Shown here: positions 1 to 9,564 of the stretch, in pieces
How the letters are laid out: every line of letters starts with the position of its first letter
How positions within the stretch are numbered: position 1 is the first letter of the stretch
NCBI RefSeq assembly: GCF_030230605.1
Contig: NZ_JASPDO010000001.1
Location: 1-64,000, forward strand
Direction: 5' to 3'
DNA: 64,000 nt
DNA from: Brevibacterium sp. UMB1308A
GTDB taxonomy: Bacteria > Actinomycetota > Actinomycetes > Actinomycetales > Brevibacteriaceae
The notes under the pieces: model-generated
What the model was told of the DNA's origin: nothing
The model's database searches: none
What the model saw: only the letters and a program-made list of their open reading frames with translations
Position numbers and translations under genes: made by a program

Positions 1-57
1 TTCACCTACGAAGACGGCATCAAACTCCGACAAGGATGGGCAGGAAGACACCCCTGA
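1..57 (+). CDS. C-terminal tail of a gene entering the window (partial)
   Basis: An open frame from the first base ends at TGA after 18 codons and reads FTYEDGIKLRQGWAGRHP. The composition looks like real protein, and the frame lies convergent to the leftward tRNA genes. Other frames are also open over this short length, so the call rests on plausibility only. The family cannot be recognised from 18 residues. Bases 58-235 show no gene that I can support. Confidence 0.35.
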   Translation, partial: FTYEDGIKLRQGWAGRHP

Positions 58-240
58 CACGCCAGGCCCATACACACTTTTTGGCCTATAACCCACAAAA
101 GTTACAACCGGCTGATTCACTCAAAGACTAAAAACATTTCGAGAAACCGAGCATCCAGAGTCTACCAACACTGAGCACTCTCATGCCCGGCCGCCTGGCG
201 GTCGAGACTCTCTGTTTCACACCTCGGCCAGAAACCACAC

Positions 241-268
241 AAGGCCAGCTCGCTTTGGAGCTGACCTT
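241..268 (-). terminator. Hairpin downstream of the tRNA-Met/Thr genes
   Basis: AAGGCCAGCTC and GAGCTGACCTT form an 11-bp stem with one G-T mismatch position and a 6-nt loop. On the minus strand it lies just past the 3' end of tRNA-Met and is followed by GTGTGGTTTC, a weak T-containing tail. It is placed to end transcription of the two tRNA genes. Confidence 0.5.
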
Positions 269-275
269 GTTTGTG

Positions 276-352
276 TGGTAGCGGAGGCGGGACTCGATCC
301 CGCGACCTCACGATTATGAGTCGTGCGCTCTAACCAGCTGAGCTACCCCGCC
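276..352 (-). tRNA. tRNA-Met (CAT)
   Basis: Read on the minus strand the gene folds as a full cloverleaf: acceptor GGCGGGG, D-arm GCTCAGCTGGTTAGAGC, anticodon loop CTCATAA with anticodon CAT, and a T-arm with GATCGAGTC between GCGGG and CCCGC arms. The 3' CCA is encoded. The acceptor lacks the 1-72 mismatch usual for initiator tRNA, so this is most likely elongator Met or a CAT tRNA modified for Ile. Confidence 0.95.
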
Positions 353-379
353 ATAGGCACGAACCGTAATTCGCACGAG

Positions 380-452
380 AGCCCCAAAAGGGAATCGAAC
401 CCTTGACCTTTTCCTTACCATGGAAACGCTCTGCCGACTGAGCTATTGGGGC
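380..452 (-). tRNA. tRNA-Thr (GGT)
   Basis: Minus-strand cloverleaf with acceptor GCCCCAA/TTGGGGC, anticodon stem TTTCC/GGAAA and anticodon GGT, which reads ACC/ACT threonine codons. The T-arm contains GTTCGATTC. CCA is not encoded. It lies 27 bases upstream of tRNA-Met on the same strand, so the two are probably co-transcribed. A Thr-Met tRNA pair near a Tyr tRNA is a common actinobacterial arrangement. Confidence 0.95.
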
Positions 453-556
453 AACGAAAGAAAACTATACACACCCGCGCGGGGTGATGCAAAATTTGGG
501 CACGTCTTCATTCAGCCTCGCATCCACATCACCCCGCGCTTCCAAACCATCAGGTG

Positions 557-1783
557 CTAAACAGCCACGCCGCCTTGGAAAACACGCTTCTCAACACTGC
601 GCAACTGTCCAACACCGCTCTCTTCCAGACTTCCTTCAAACAGCACAAAGTCACCGTGGTTACCCACGCGCACTCTGCCCACTGAGTCATCACCCATCAA
701 GTCCGCGGCGTTTGCGGTGGAGGCGCGCAACACCTCGGCGGTACTCATCCCCACACCAGCCATGAGTTCCAATTCCTCCAAATTCTGCCCGTGAACGCCT
801 ACCCCGGCGTCGGTTCCCATGGCGATCCGCACGCCCGCTTGGTGAGCCATGGCAACAGACTCGCGGTGACGCTCGGCCACTCGGCGCGCTTTCTCGACCA
901 TGGCTTCAGGAATCGGCACACCCGCCTCAGCAGCGCGAATCACTGCCAGCGGAGCCTGCAACGTGGGCACCAGGACACAGTCTCGCTCAAGCATCAGGTC
1001 AACAGTTTCGTCGTCCAAGTAGATGCCGTGTTCGATCGAGGCGACCCCGGCCAGCACCGCATTCTTGATACCTGCGGTCCCCTGCGCGTGTGACATGACG
1101 CGGCGTCCCTGCGCGGTGGCTTCTGCAACAATCGTGGAAATTTCGTCCACCGTGAACTGTGAGTGGCGCGGGTCGTCAGCCGCGGACAACACTCCCCCGG
1201 TTGAACAAATCTTGATGTGGTCGGCACCAGCGCGGATCAGCTCACGCGTTTTCACCTGCACACCCTGGGCGCCGTCGGCCACTCCAGATGGGCGCCCAGG
1301 GTGGGGCATCAGCATGGGCGAACATGCACCTGAGGGCAACATCCCGTCGCCGTGTCCAGCGGTCTGGCTCATGATGGTGACGGCCACTTTGAGTCGCGGC
1401 CCGCGCACCAGCCCGCGTTCCAGAGCTTCGCGCACACCCGCGTCCGCTCCGCCGGCGTCCCTCGCCGAGGTGACCCCAGCTTCCAGCGTCAAACGAAGGT
1501 TTTCGACGCCTCGGTAGAACTGGAGAGAGAACGGTTCGGTGAACCCTTCGAGCGAACCCGCGTTGTTGACCAGCGCGTGGATGTGGCAGTCGATGATTCC
1601 TGGGGTCAGGGTGTGCCCCGTACCATCCACAACGGTTTCTGACTCGCGCTTCTCAAGTGTTCCTGCAGGTTCGACAGCGCTGAAGCGCCCTTCCTCGACA
1701 CGCACGTCGTAGGTTCCGTCTTTAAACGCTTCCCCGTCGAACAGTGCAACGTTTGTCACCAGCACGTCTGCTTTTTGTGCCAC
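557..1783 (-). CDS. Metal-dependent amidohydrolase (imidazolonepropionase/prolidase-like)
   Basis: A 408-residue amidohydrolase-superfamily enzyme, predicted to hydrolyse C-N bonds of a cyclic amide or of a dipeptide-like substrate in the cytosol. The metal-site residues are visible: HIH at His67/His69 after DC, a candidate carboxylated Lys191 in KICSTGG, His232 in SHAQG, His252 in EHGIYL, and Asp325 in GTDAG. The glycine-rich TPGIIDCH entry to the barrel is also typical. Length fits the family (about 400-420). It stands alone, with the tRNAs downstream and a glycerophosphodiesterase upstream on the same strand about 140 bases away. Substrate cannot be assigned; sequence style is nearest the Xaa-Pro dipeptidase/imidazolonepropionase-like branch. 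Confidence 0.85.
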   Translation of the reverse strand: MAQKADVLVTNVALFDGEAFKDGTYDVRVEEGRFSAVEPAGTLEKRESETVVDGTGHTLTPGIIDCHIHALVNNAGSLEGFTEPFSLQFYRGVENLRLTLEAGVTSARDAGGADAGVREALERGLVRGPRLKVAVTIMSQTAGHGDGMLPSGACSPMLMPHPGRPSGVADGAQGVQVKTRELIRAGADHIKICSTGGVLSAADDPRHSQFTVDEISTIVAEATAQGRRVMSHAQGTAGIKNAVLAGVASIEHGIYLDDETVDLMLERDCVLVPTLQAPLAVIRAAEAGVPIPEAMVEKARRVAERHRESVAMAHQAGVRIAMGTDAGVGVHGQNLEELELMAGVGMSTAEVLRASTANAADLMGDDSVGRVRVGNHGDFVLFEGSLEESGVGQLRSVEKRVFQGGVAV

Positions 1784-1871
1784 GTTTTCTCCTTCGAAAC
1801 AACTTATGCGTTGGCACTCATATTAGACAGGCGTGAAGGTGCCTGCGGTGGGGTATCCCCATGTGAAATGG

Positions 1872-1909
1872 GAGGGCGCGTCCCCTTATGACGTGCGAGG
1901 GCGCGTCCC
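1872..1909. repeat. 13-bp direct repeat in a short intergenic gap
   Basis: GAGGGCGCGTCCC occurs twice, with starts 25 bp apart, between the amidohydrolase and glycerophosphodiesterase genes. It could be a tandem operator or a local duplication. Nothing else is visible in this 138-bp gap. Confidence 0.5.
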
Positions 1910-1921
1910 AATAATCGCCCC

Positions 1922-2721
1922 TTACGAATGCGCGATGTCGTACTTCGCAGCCAAGAACCCTTGGAGTCGCCCAGGCTGGTTCGTGATGATACCCGTGACC
2001 CCTGCCCCTACGAGCTTCTCCCAGTCACGCGGCGAGTCCGTGGTGTAGACAAAAACGGCCAGGTCACGGCCCAGAACTTCTTCAACAAAATCCCTACGCG
2101 CGTGGAAGCCCCGAATCGACGGGTTCACCGCAACAACCTCAAGCCGCTGCGCAAGTCCCATGTCCTCTTCACGAGGCACCAAACGCAACAACCCACGTGG
2201 CACGTGCGGGGCAATATCCCGGCATACCTCTACTGAACGCGCGTTGAAACTCTGGAGGATGACACGGTCGGCCATTCCCACCTCGGCGATTTCTTGCCCA
2301 ACCCGGGCCACCGCGCCCGGACTCCATTCACCCTTGAGCTCCAACAGCATCCGACCGCCCATTTCCGCAACGTTCTTCAGCATGGCGTCCAAACGGGGAA
2401 TGCGCTGACCGGCAAAACCCAGGCCGTGGCCGTAGCCGGCGTCGGCCAGCGAAATACGGTCGTAGCTCATGTGCGCGATCGTGCCCTGAATGTCAGTGGT
2501 GCGCTGCAGCGTGGGGTCGTGCACCACAACGGGCACACCATCTGCGGTGACGTGAAGATCGACCTCAATGAAGTCACACCCGATCAGCCGGGCCGCATCC
2601 ACGGCCGCCATCGTGTTCTCAGGCACAGCCCCCGAATACCCTCGGTGGGCGATCACCCAGGGTTTGACACCTCGGCCGGGAACTTCGTCGATTTCACGTT
2701 CACGCAGATAGTCAGAAAACA

Positions 2722-2722
<1 letters not shown>
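1922..2722 (-). CDS. glpQ/ugpQ-like: Glycerophosphodiester phosphodiesterase
   Basis: Cleaves glycerophosphodiesters to glycerol-3-phosphate and an alcohol. About 266 residues; the GDPD signature HRGYSGAVPENT is followed by EVDLHVTADGVPVVVHDPTL, giving the catalytic His pair and the metal-binding Glu/Asp. No signal peptide is visible, so it is a cytosolic UgpQ-like form. Two starts are possible: ATG inside the TGATG overlap with the gdhA stop, chosen here, and a GTG one codon earlier. The overlap implies translational coupling to glutamate dehydrogenase, an uncommon pairing. The C-terminus ends shortly after the barrel. Confidence 0.9.
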
Positions 2723-4092
<1,370 letters not shown>

Positions 4093-4193
4093 TCAATCTA
4101 TGGGAAAACCGGGTCACCTCACTTTTCGGTCTCAAATTTTGTGCACGGGGTCACGTATGTAAGGCGAGAATGACGGCGCGTCTTACTGCGCTG

Positions 4194-5876
4194 TTAGTGC
4201 CTACTGGGTGCGTGACCGCATGCTGGGCATGCGTGCATGTATGCGGGCTTGGGAGCGTGGCACTGTGGGCAGGTGGACGTGCCCGAGGTGTTCCCCGGGT
4301 GAGTCGGACCACTGCCCGTAGGGGTGAAAGCGGGCCCCGAGCCGTACGTTGCGGAGCTGTGCGAACTGGGCGCTGCGGAGTTGCGCGGTGTGGAAAAGCT
4401 AGGCGTGGAAAAGCTCGTTGGGGCGGAGCCTTGGTGTGTGCCTTGATTGAGCGACGGCCTGCCGGGGTGAGCATTAGCACCTGGGGTCGGTTGCCCACCG
4501 GAGGGCCTGCTGGCTGGCGCGTTGCGCACTGGCCTGTTGTTGCGGGGAGCAGAGTTCTGTTGTGCCGGTGCTGGTTTTTGGACACTTGCCCAGTACGATT
4601 CTTCTTTCAGAAGGTTTTTAAACATTCGAACCGCCGCCTGGTCATGCGTATCGTTCATATTAACGGGCGGTTCTTCGCGCAAGAGTTCCAAGACGTCACT
4701 TAAGTTGCATACAGGAATGTTTCCCGTCCACGTAGTTCCTGGAAAAATGGACCCGCTCCCATTATTTGTGGGCATCAACACGACACGCGAGGTGACGTTG
4801 TGGGGCAAACGGGCATCGGACGAACGTCGTTTCACAATTGAGTCCGCCATTTCCATGTTGCGCGACATGGAACGTGGCTGGCCAATATAAACGTCTTTTT
4901 GGTTATCGACTGCGACGAGCTTGTTATCCTCATCGACTTTCCACGTGATGTCTCCCTGCATGTAGTACTTGAGGTCGATCACCCAGATGCTACGGCCTGT
5001 GACTATCACACAGTCGATGTCGGATGAGTACTTTGTGCTCCACCCCACCTCTTCGTCGGGAATGTGGATTGACCAGAACGTCGCAAAACGGTCGAGCATA
5101 CCTTCTGCGGCTAGCGTTTTCGCGAAATTCAGCTCACCCAGTTGGCCTTTAGCGACCTTAGATTCATTGAAACCCGAGGATTCCAAGCCAGCGCCTGGGC
5201 TACCGAACATCAAGTCATGTCCTGTTGGCCGTGGCCAATCTTTCACCTGGTCGGCGTCATACTGCGATCGTGTCCCGGCCTGGGTGGGAGAGGTTAACCG
5301 ATTGCGCTGAGCGTTGAGCTCCCACTCTAATGCGACTTCAGCTTCGCGCCGCTGAATGGCGAGCGAGTCGCGTTCGTCCTGTTCTGTGCCAGTAATCACG
5401 CGTTTTGCCGCTATCGCGCGGACAATGAGGAGAACCCAAGAGGTAATCCACCATAAGAATTGAGCGGTACCTGCGATCCAAAAGCGTCGGTTGACGTCTT
5501 TGTCTGGGATGTCTAGTTCGTACAGTCTTTCGGCGATGAGCGAGCCGTCGAGAACAAAGCCGATGCCTGTCACCACAGTCAGAATTCCCATAGCGATAAC
5601 GGCTTCTGCGACGCTGCCGATTTCGCGGTACTCACGGACCGAAGTTGCTTTCAGGGTGCGGAAAGATCCAATCACCATGTGAAGCCCGAATTTAAGCAAA
5701 ACAAGCGCACAAATACACGCGACGATTTGCCCAAAAATTGAGCGTCCCACAAAGGGGTTGCAATACCAGAAGATAGTGATGGCTAGAAACCAAATCGTGT
5801 ATATCCACCCGGTGACGATGACTACACGGCGGGGACGCCGTGCCCTATCTGTCCTAAGCTCTTCAGCCAATGCCAT
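4194..5876 (-). CDS. Membrane protein with NERD nuclease domain and C-terminal zinc ribbon
   Basis: A 560-residue protein of unknown role. Residues 1-20 are basic, followed by four hydrophobic segments near 20-38, 47-70, 92-110 and 138-155. A NERD (nuclease-related) domain spans about 241-400: Gly247-Glu248, SDIDCV with Asp286/Asp288, and VIDLK with Asp301 and Lys303, matching the core of PD-(D/E)XK-type folds. A Ser/Pro/Gly-rich linker (430-535) leads to a zinc ribbon (CPQC...CPAC) at the extreme C-terminus. NERD proteins are thought to act on DNA and some sit in defence contexts, but no partner defence gene is seen here. The next gene upstream has the same layout without the NERD domain. 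Confidence 0.75.
   Translation of the reverse strand: MALAEELRTDRARRPRRVVIVTGWIYTIWFLAITIFWYCNPFVGRSIFGQIVACICALVLLKFGLHMVIGSFRTLKATSVREYREIGSVAEAVIAMGILTVVTGIGFVLDGSLIAERLYELDIPDKDVNRRFWIAGTAQFLWWITSWVLLIVRAIAAKRVITGTEQDERDSLAIQRREAEVALEWELNAQRNRLTSPTQAGTRSQYDADQVKDWPRPTGHDLMFGSPGAGLESSGFNESKVAKGQLGELNFAKTLAAEGMLDRFATFWSIHIPDEEVGWSTKYSSDIDCVIVTGRSIWVIDLKYYMQGDITWKVDEDNKLVAVDNQKDVYIGQPRSMSRNMEMADSIVKRRSSDARLPHNVTSRVVLMPTNNGSGSIFPGTTWTGNIPVCNLSDVLELLREEPPVNMNDTHDQAAVRMFKNLLKEESYWASVQKPAPAQQNSAPRNNRPVRNAPASRPSGGQPTPGANAHPGRPSLNQGTHQGSAPTSFSTPSFSTPRNSAAPSSHSSATYGSGPAFTPTGSGPTHPGNTSGTSTCPQCHAPKPAYMHACPACGHAPSRH
4206..4247. repeat. 42-bp repeat, copy 1 (3' end of NERD gene)
   Basis: This stretch matches bases 6042-6083 at all but two positions. 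It encodes most of the zinc-ribbon tail (PAYMHxCPACGHAP). Identity at this level within two otherwise diverged genes suggests recent duplication or gene conversion of the tail. Confidence 0.75.
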
Positions 5877-6029
5877 CCCCGATCTTCATTCGCGCAGTCA
5901 GCTACCGTTTTCAAGATAAATGTGTGAGTGCAGAGCAATGCCCATCACTGCACATTGCCTACTACTTATACATCGCTCACCAAGCTTTTCAAACCCGTCG
6001 GACGGTGAGTGGGGTGCTATCTAGCGCTA

Positions 6030-6992
6030 TTAGTGTTCGCCGGGTGCGTGACCGCATGCTGGGCATAAGTGCATGTATGCGGGTTGAAGCGAATTACACC
6101 GGGGGCAGGCTGACAGTCCCGAGGTGTTACTTGAGTGCGCTGGGCCACTGCCAGTTTGCGCGGCGGCGGGACCTGACCCGTATTCAGCGGACTGCTGGGA
6201 GCCGGTGGGGTTGTGTTTCGACTGGACGCGGAAGCTGGGAACGCCGGGGTGCTCATGTGAGTATGTGGGTGAGTGAGGTTTCGGCTTTTCGGGTTGTTTC
6301 GGTTCGGGTTGTTTGGGTTCCGGAGGTGACGGGTGGGGCTCGTTTAAGTATGGGTCGAAGTCCCGTGGTTTCGCATCGCCTGAGCGAGTGGGTGGCAGGG
6401 CGGTAGGTTCTGGGTCAGGGTCAGTAGAAACGTGAGGCGAGGTGTCACCGAAGTTGAATGGTTGGTCGTTTCGGTTGGAAATTGGTTTGGGTATGGTGCC
6501 GTAGTCCGGGAGTACAACCGCATCGATTTTATCGCTAGTTTCGTACTCTGAAATGCGACGAGAAATAACAGCGCGAATAATCAGGCAGACAAGTGATACC
6601 AGCCACCACAGGAACTGTAGTTTGCCCACGACTGGCATGGCAGTGGGGTGAAGAGGCCAGGTGAATTCTTTTTCGCCCTTCCAGCCAAGGTAGATGAGGC
6701 CTGTGATGATGGCGAACCGCACGCAGGTGCCCAATACAGTCGGAACATAGCTTGCGGCCTTTGGCACCGGGTTGAATGTGGTCTTGAAAGGCTTCGCAAC
6801 ATTGCTAATGAGGAGCAATATGATGACCCCGCCCACGTAGCACACCGCTTGCCACAGTGGCACACGAATCACTGAAGGTTTGAAATACCAGAAGAAGGCA
6901 AGTGCAAGCGCGCCGCCCATGACAAACCATCCGGTGAACCTGATGAAGATTCCCGCTTTACGAACTCGGTTTTTTCTTAGCTGCCCAGCCAT
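6030..6992 (-). CDS. Membrane protein with C-terminal zinc ribbon, paralogue lacking NERD
   Basis: 320 residues with the same plan as the adjacent NERD protein: basic N-terminus, four hydrophobic segments (about 18-36, 45-65, 85-103, 127-147, including the shared FLWW element and an IIRAVI/IVRAIA stretch), a long Pro-rich linker with repeated PEPKQPE units, then TGSGP...NTSG and the ribbon CPRC...CPAC. The NERD domain is absent. Both genes are leftward, 153 bases apart, so a common transcript is possible. Function unknown. The shared membrane part and tail suggest that the two proteins associate or reach the same membrane partner. Confidence 0.7.
   Translation of the reverse strand: MAGQLRKNRVRKAGIFIRFTGWFVMGGALALAFFWYFKPSVIRVPLWQAVCYVGGVIILLLISNVAKPFKTTFNPVPKAASYVPTVLGTCVRFAIITGLIYLGWKGEKEFTWPLHPTAMPVVGKLQFLWWLVSLVCLIIRAVISRRISEYETSDKIDAVVLPDYGTIPKPISNRNDQPFNFGDTSPHVSTDPDPEPTALPPTRSGDAKPRDFDPYLNEPHPSPPEPKQPEPKQPEKPKPHSPTYSHEHPGVPSFRVQSKHNPTGSQQSAEYGSGPAAAQTGSGPAHSSNTSGLSACPRCNSLQPAYMHLCPACGHAPGEH
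6042..6083. repeat. 42-bp repeat, copy 2 (3' end of paralogue)
   Basis: Partner of bases 4206-4247 with two differences. It codes for the zinc-ribbon tail of the NERD-less paralogue. Confidence 0.75.
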
Positions 6993-7026
6993 GTTTTCCT
7001 CCAGGAACCACTTCTATGATCATGCC

Positions 7027-7118
7027 AGTCGCTCAACTGTTTTGCCAGCAGTGAGCTGAGGTGGGACGAAGACAAGGCGCGAGAAATCGTTGCCGAGTAC
7101 ATCAAGCCACGCAGATAA
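7027..7118 (+). other. Possible gene remnant (C-terminal fragment)
   Basis: A frame without a start codon ends at TAA and finishes WDEDKAREIVAEYIKPRR, a charged helix-like tail that looks more like real coding sequence than chance. There is no upstream open frame: a stop precedes it by about 30 codons. It may be the last piece of a deleted gene. Weak evidence. Confidence 0.2.
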
Positions 7119-7147
7119 ATGACCGAGCCATCAAAAAGAAGATCACC

Positions 7148-7258
7148 ATGAATACTGAAAACTTCCCCCAGCCCTCTTCAGACCAAGTGATGAAAGACGT
7201 TGAGATTGTCCGTCAGCTTCTAGTCGCGAACGAAACGAAAAGACCCGACCAGTCTTGA
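7148..7258 (+). CDS. Small protein of 36 residues, unknown
   Basis: ATG to TGA encodes MNTENFPQPSSDQVMKDVEI and 16 further residues, an acidic amphipathic helix followed by a short basic end. A weak purine stretch (AAAAAGAAGA) lies upstream. The last codons overlap the terminator of the oppositely oriented tRNA-Tyr gene. No family recognised; it may not be a real gene. Confidence 0.3.
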   Translation: MNTENFPQPSSDQVMKDVEIVRQLLVANETKRPDQS

Positions 7259-7269
7259 GTCTGGTCGGG
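7244..7269 (-). terminator. Intrinsic terminator after tRNA-Tyr
   Basis: Perfect 9-bp stem CCCGACCAG/CTGGTCGGG with an 8-nt loop. On the minus strand it is followed by TCTTTTCGTTT, a good T-rich tail, and it lies 15 bases past the tRNA-Tyr 3' end. The plus-strand side also has a partial T tail. Confidence 0.85.
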
Positions 7270-7283
7270 CCCCTTGTTTCCTG

Positions 7284-7365
7284 TGGCAGGTATAGGATTC
7301 GAACCTATGAAGGCAATGCCGGCTGATTTACAGTCAGCTCCCTTTGGCCGCTCGGGCAACCTGCC
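7284..7365 (-). tRNA. tRNA-Tyr (GTA)
   Basis: Minus-strand class II tRNA with acceptor GGCAGGT/ACCTGCC, anticodon stem-loop GCTGACTGTAAATCAGC giving anticodon GTA, a long variable arm, and T-loop GTTCGAATC. CCA is not encoded. The length of 82 nt fits the long-variable-arm bacterial Tyr type. Confidence 0.95.
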
Positions 7366-7447
7366 AGGGGTGCGTGAAGCACCTGAGCAATACTAGCGGA
7401 AGTTTCGCCAAACTAAAAATCCGCACCCAGGTGCCCCGCTACCCCAC

Positions 7448-8974
7448 CTACGCCGAGGTCGTTTCCGGGTGCTCCTCGAACGTCCCCTTCTTGCGAACCC
7501 GGCTGTAAATTGCTGCACCGACGACCAGCGCCAAAGTCACGTACAACACAATCGTGATGCTAGAACCGAACAGAACAGACACATCACCGTTCGAACTCAG
7601 CAGCGCGTCACGCAGGTTCGTTTCCGCCAACGGCCCCAACACCATGCCGATCATCAGTGGCGCAATCGGCATGCCAAAACGCCGCATCATCCAGCCGACA
7701 AGCCCAATGGCCAACAGCATGGCCAAGTCGAACACCGAATTCGACGTCGCCCAAATACCCAACACACAGAACATGGTGATGCCCGCGTACAAGTACGGCT
7801 TAGGGATCAGCAGCAACTTCGCCCACAGCGGCGCAAACGGCAAGTTGAGAATCAACAACACCACCATGGCAATGAAGAAGCTTGCCAGCAGACCCCACAC
7901 CAGTTCAGGTGACCGGTCAAACAACAGCGGCCCGGGCTGCAGGCCATACTGCTTAAACGCAGCCAACAGAATCGCAGCAGTCCCAGTCACCGGCAACCCT
8001 AAAGCCAACAGCGAGGCCATCGCCATACCCGTGGTCGCGTTACCTGCCGCCTCGGGAGCAGCCAGACCTTGGATCGCACCCTTACCAAACTGGTTGCGCC
8101 CAGATTTCTTATCAATCCTGCGCTCCAGCCCGTACGCCATAAACGTGGGCACTTCAGAGCCACCCACCGGCACTACCCCGAACGGCAACCCGATCGCAGT
8201 ACCACGCATCCATGCAGGCAGAGCTTGACGCACCTCGGCGCGGGACAAAAACGGCCTACCCGCCGCCAGCACCTTGAATTGGTCACGCTCACGGCTAGCA
8301 CGGCTCGCTACCCGAAGGATCTCGCCCAAGGCCAGAACAGCCACGGTCACGGTCACAATTGAGATGCCGTCAAACAGTTCAGGCACCCCAGAGGTGAATC
8401 GTTCCACACCGGAAACGGAGTCGATACCCACGACCGCGATCGCCAAGCCCAACGCCAGCGAGCCCAGCCCCTTGACCACCGAATCCGAGACCACCGACGA
8501 CGTTGCGACAAACGCAAACAGGGCGAGCGCGAAGTACTCGGCCGGACCAAAGAACGCAGACAGGTTCGCCAAGGTCGGCGCCAAAAACACCACCAAGATA
8601 CTGGCAGTCATTCCACCAATGAACGCACCGATCGCGGCGGTCGCTAACGCCTGCGGCGCCCGTCCCGAGGTGGCCATCTTGTGACCTTCGAACGTTGAGG
8701 CGATCGCGGAGGACTGCCCGGGCGTGTTCATGAGAATCGCCATGGTCGAGTCACCAAACAACCCGCCAAAATACACGCCGGCGAACATGATGAAAGCCCC
8801 AGTGGGTTCAAGCGCAAAGGTCATGGGCAACAGCAACGCCACTGCCATTGACGACCCCAGGCCGGGCAGCACTCCCACTGCGGTACCCAGCAGACATCCC
8901 ACCAGGACCCAGAGCAGGTTGATTGGGATGAGCGCGGAACCGAACCCTTCAATGAGTGAACTTAGGGCATCCAT
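7448..8974 (-). CDS. tctA: Tripartite tricarboxylate transporter, large membrane subunit
   Basis: 508-residue polytopic membrane protein of the TctA family, the main channel of a secondary tripartite uptake system for citrate-like or other carboxylic acids. Signature stretches are GVLPGLGSSMAVALLLPMT, GVYFGGLFGDSTMAILMN, and TPGQSSAIASTFEGHKMA. The usual 10-12 hydrophobic segments run along the protein. The ATG overlaps the tctB stop (TGATG), so translation is coupled. The gene order C-B-A is the classical one. The substrate cannot be told, and no two-component regulator (TctDE) lies beside it. Confidence 0.93.
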   Translation of the reverse strand: MDALSSLIEGFGSALIPINLLWVLVGCLLGTAVGVLPGLGSSMAVALLLPMTFALEPTGAFIMFAGVYFGGLFGDSTMAILMNTPGQSSAIASTFEGHKMATSGRAPQALATAAIGAFIGGMTASILVVFLAPTLANLSAFFGPAEYFALALFAFVATSSVVSDSVVKGLGSLALGLAIAVVGIDSVSGVERFTSGVPELFDGISIVTVTVAVLALGEILRVASRASRERDQFKVLAAGRPFLSRAEVRQALPAWMRGTAIGLPFGVVPVGGSEVPTFMAYGLERRIDKKSGRNQFGKGAIQGLAAPEAAGNATTGMAMASLLALGLPVTGTAAILLAAFKQYGLQPGPLLFDRSPELVWGLLASFFIAMVVLLILNLPFAPLWAKLLLIPKPYLYAGITMFCVLGIWATSNSVFDLAMLLAIGLVGWMMRRFGMPIAPLMIGMVLGPLAETNLRDALLSSNGDVSVLFGSSITIVLYVTLALVVGAAIYSRVRKKGTFEEHPETTSA

Positions 8975-9564
8975 CAGCGGCCTCCAGCAAAAATCAGTCC
9001 TGATGGCAGATCAACGCTTAAGAGCACTGCGAAAATCAGGTAAATAACACTCGACAAGAACAACCCAACCAGCACGTCCATGAGCCAGCGCTGCGAACCG
9101 ATCGCGTGGGCCACCATGACGAACATCAAGGCTGCTGAGATGATCCAGCCAATAGGCACGATCAGTGCGATGAACAGCACCAGACCACCCACGGCCCACG
9201 CCACGGCGCGCCAGTCCGTGTACCAGGCACGTTCTTCGAGGTCTTCTGGTTCGGTTGCTGGCGCCAACTCAGGGAGTTGTGGCTTGCGGATGATGTCAAC
9301 CGCGAGCACCGCTGCGAGCAGGTAGAGCGCCACAATGATGATCCACGGGAAGAACTGTGGCCCAGGGAGGTCCACGCTTTCCGGCACCTTCATCGCAAAC
9401 TGGCCAATCAGCATATATGTGGCAACCGCCGCCATGAGCGCGGGCATAGCCAGCCCTGCGCGGCCGGTCCACCAACCTCGGTCCTTGAGGTTTTCATGCC
9501 CCAGGATTTCAATCTGATCATTCTCACCCGGTTTGACCGGGTCAACTGCGCGTGATCCGCTCAC
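8974..9564 (-). CDS. tctB: Tripartite tricarboxylate transporter, small membrane subunit
   Basis: 196 residues with about four hydrophobic segments, the TctB pattern: a soluble N-terminal 30 residues, a helix pair including PQFFPWIIIVALYLLAAVL, an acidic loop, then two more helices. The GTG start lies inside the tctC stop (GTGA overlap). It sits between the binding protein and the large subunit and completes the transporter. Confidence 0.9.
   Translation of the reverse strand: MSGSRAVDPVKPGENDQIEILGHENLKDRGWWTGRAGLAMPALMAAVATYMLIGQFAMKVPESVDLPGPQFFPWIIIVALYLLAAVLAVDIIRKPQLPELAPATEPEDLEERAWYTDWRAVAWAVGGLVLFIALIVPIGWIISAALMFVMVAHAIGSQRWLMDVLVGLFLSSVIYLIFAVLLSVDLPSGLIFAGGR

Noticed and set aside
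5870..6406. 178-codon plus-strand frame opposite the NERD-less paralogue
   Set aside because: It is mostly antisense to a better-supported gene and has no family features or ribosome site.
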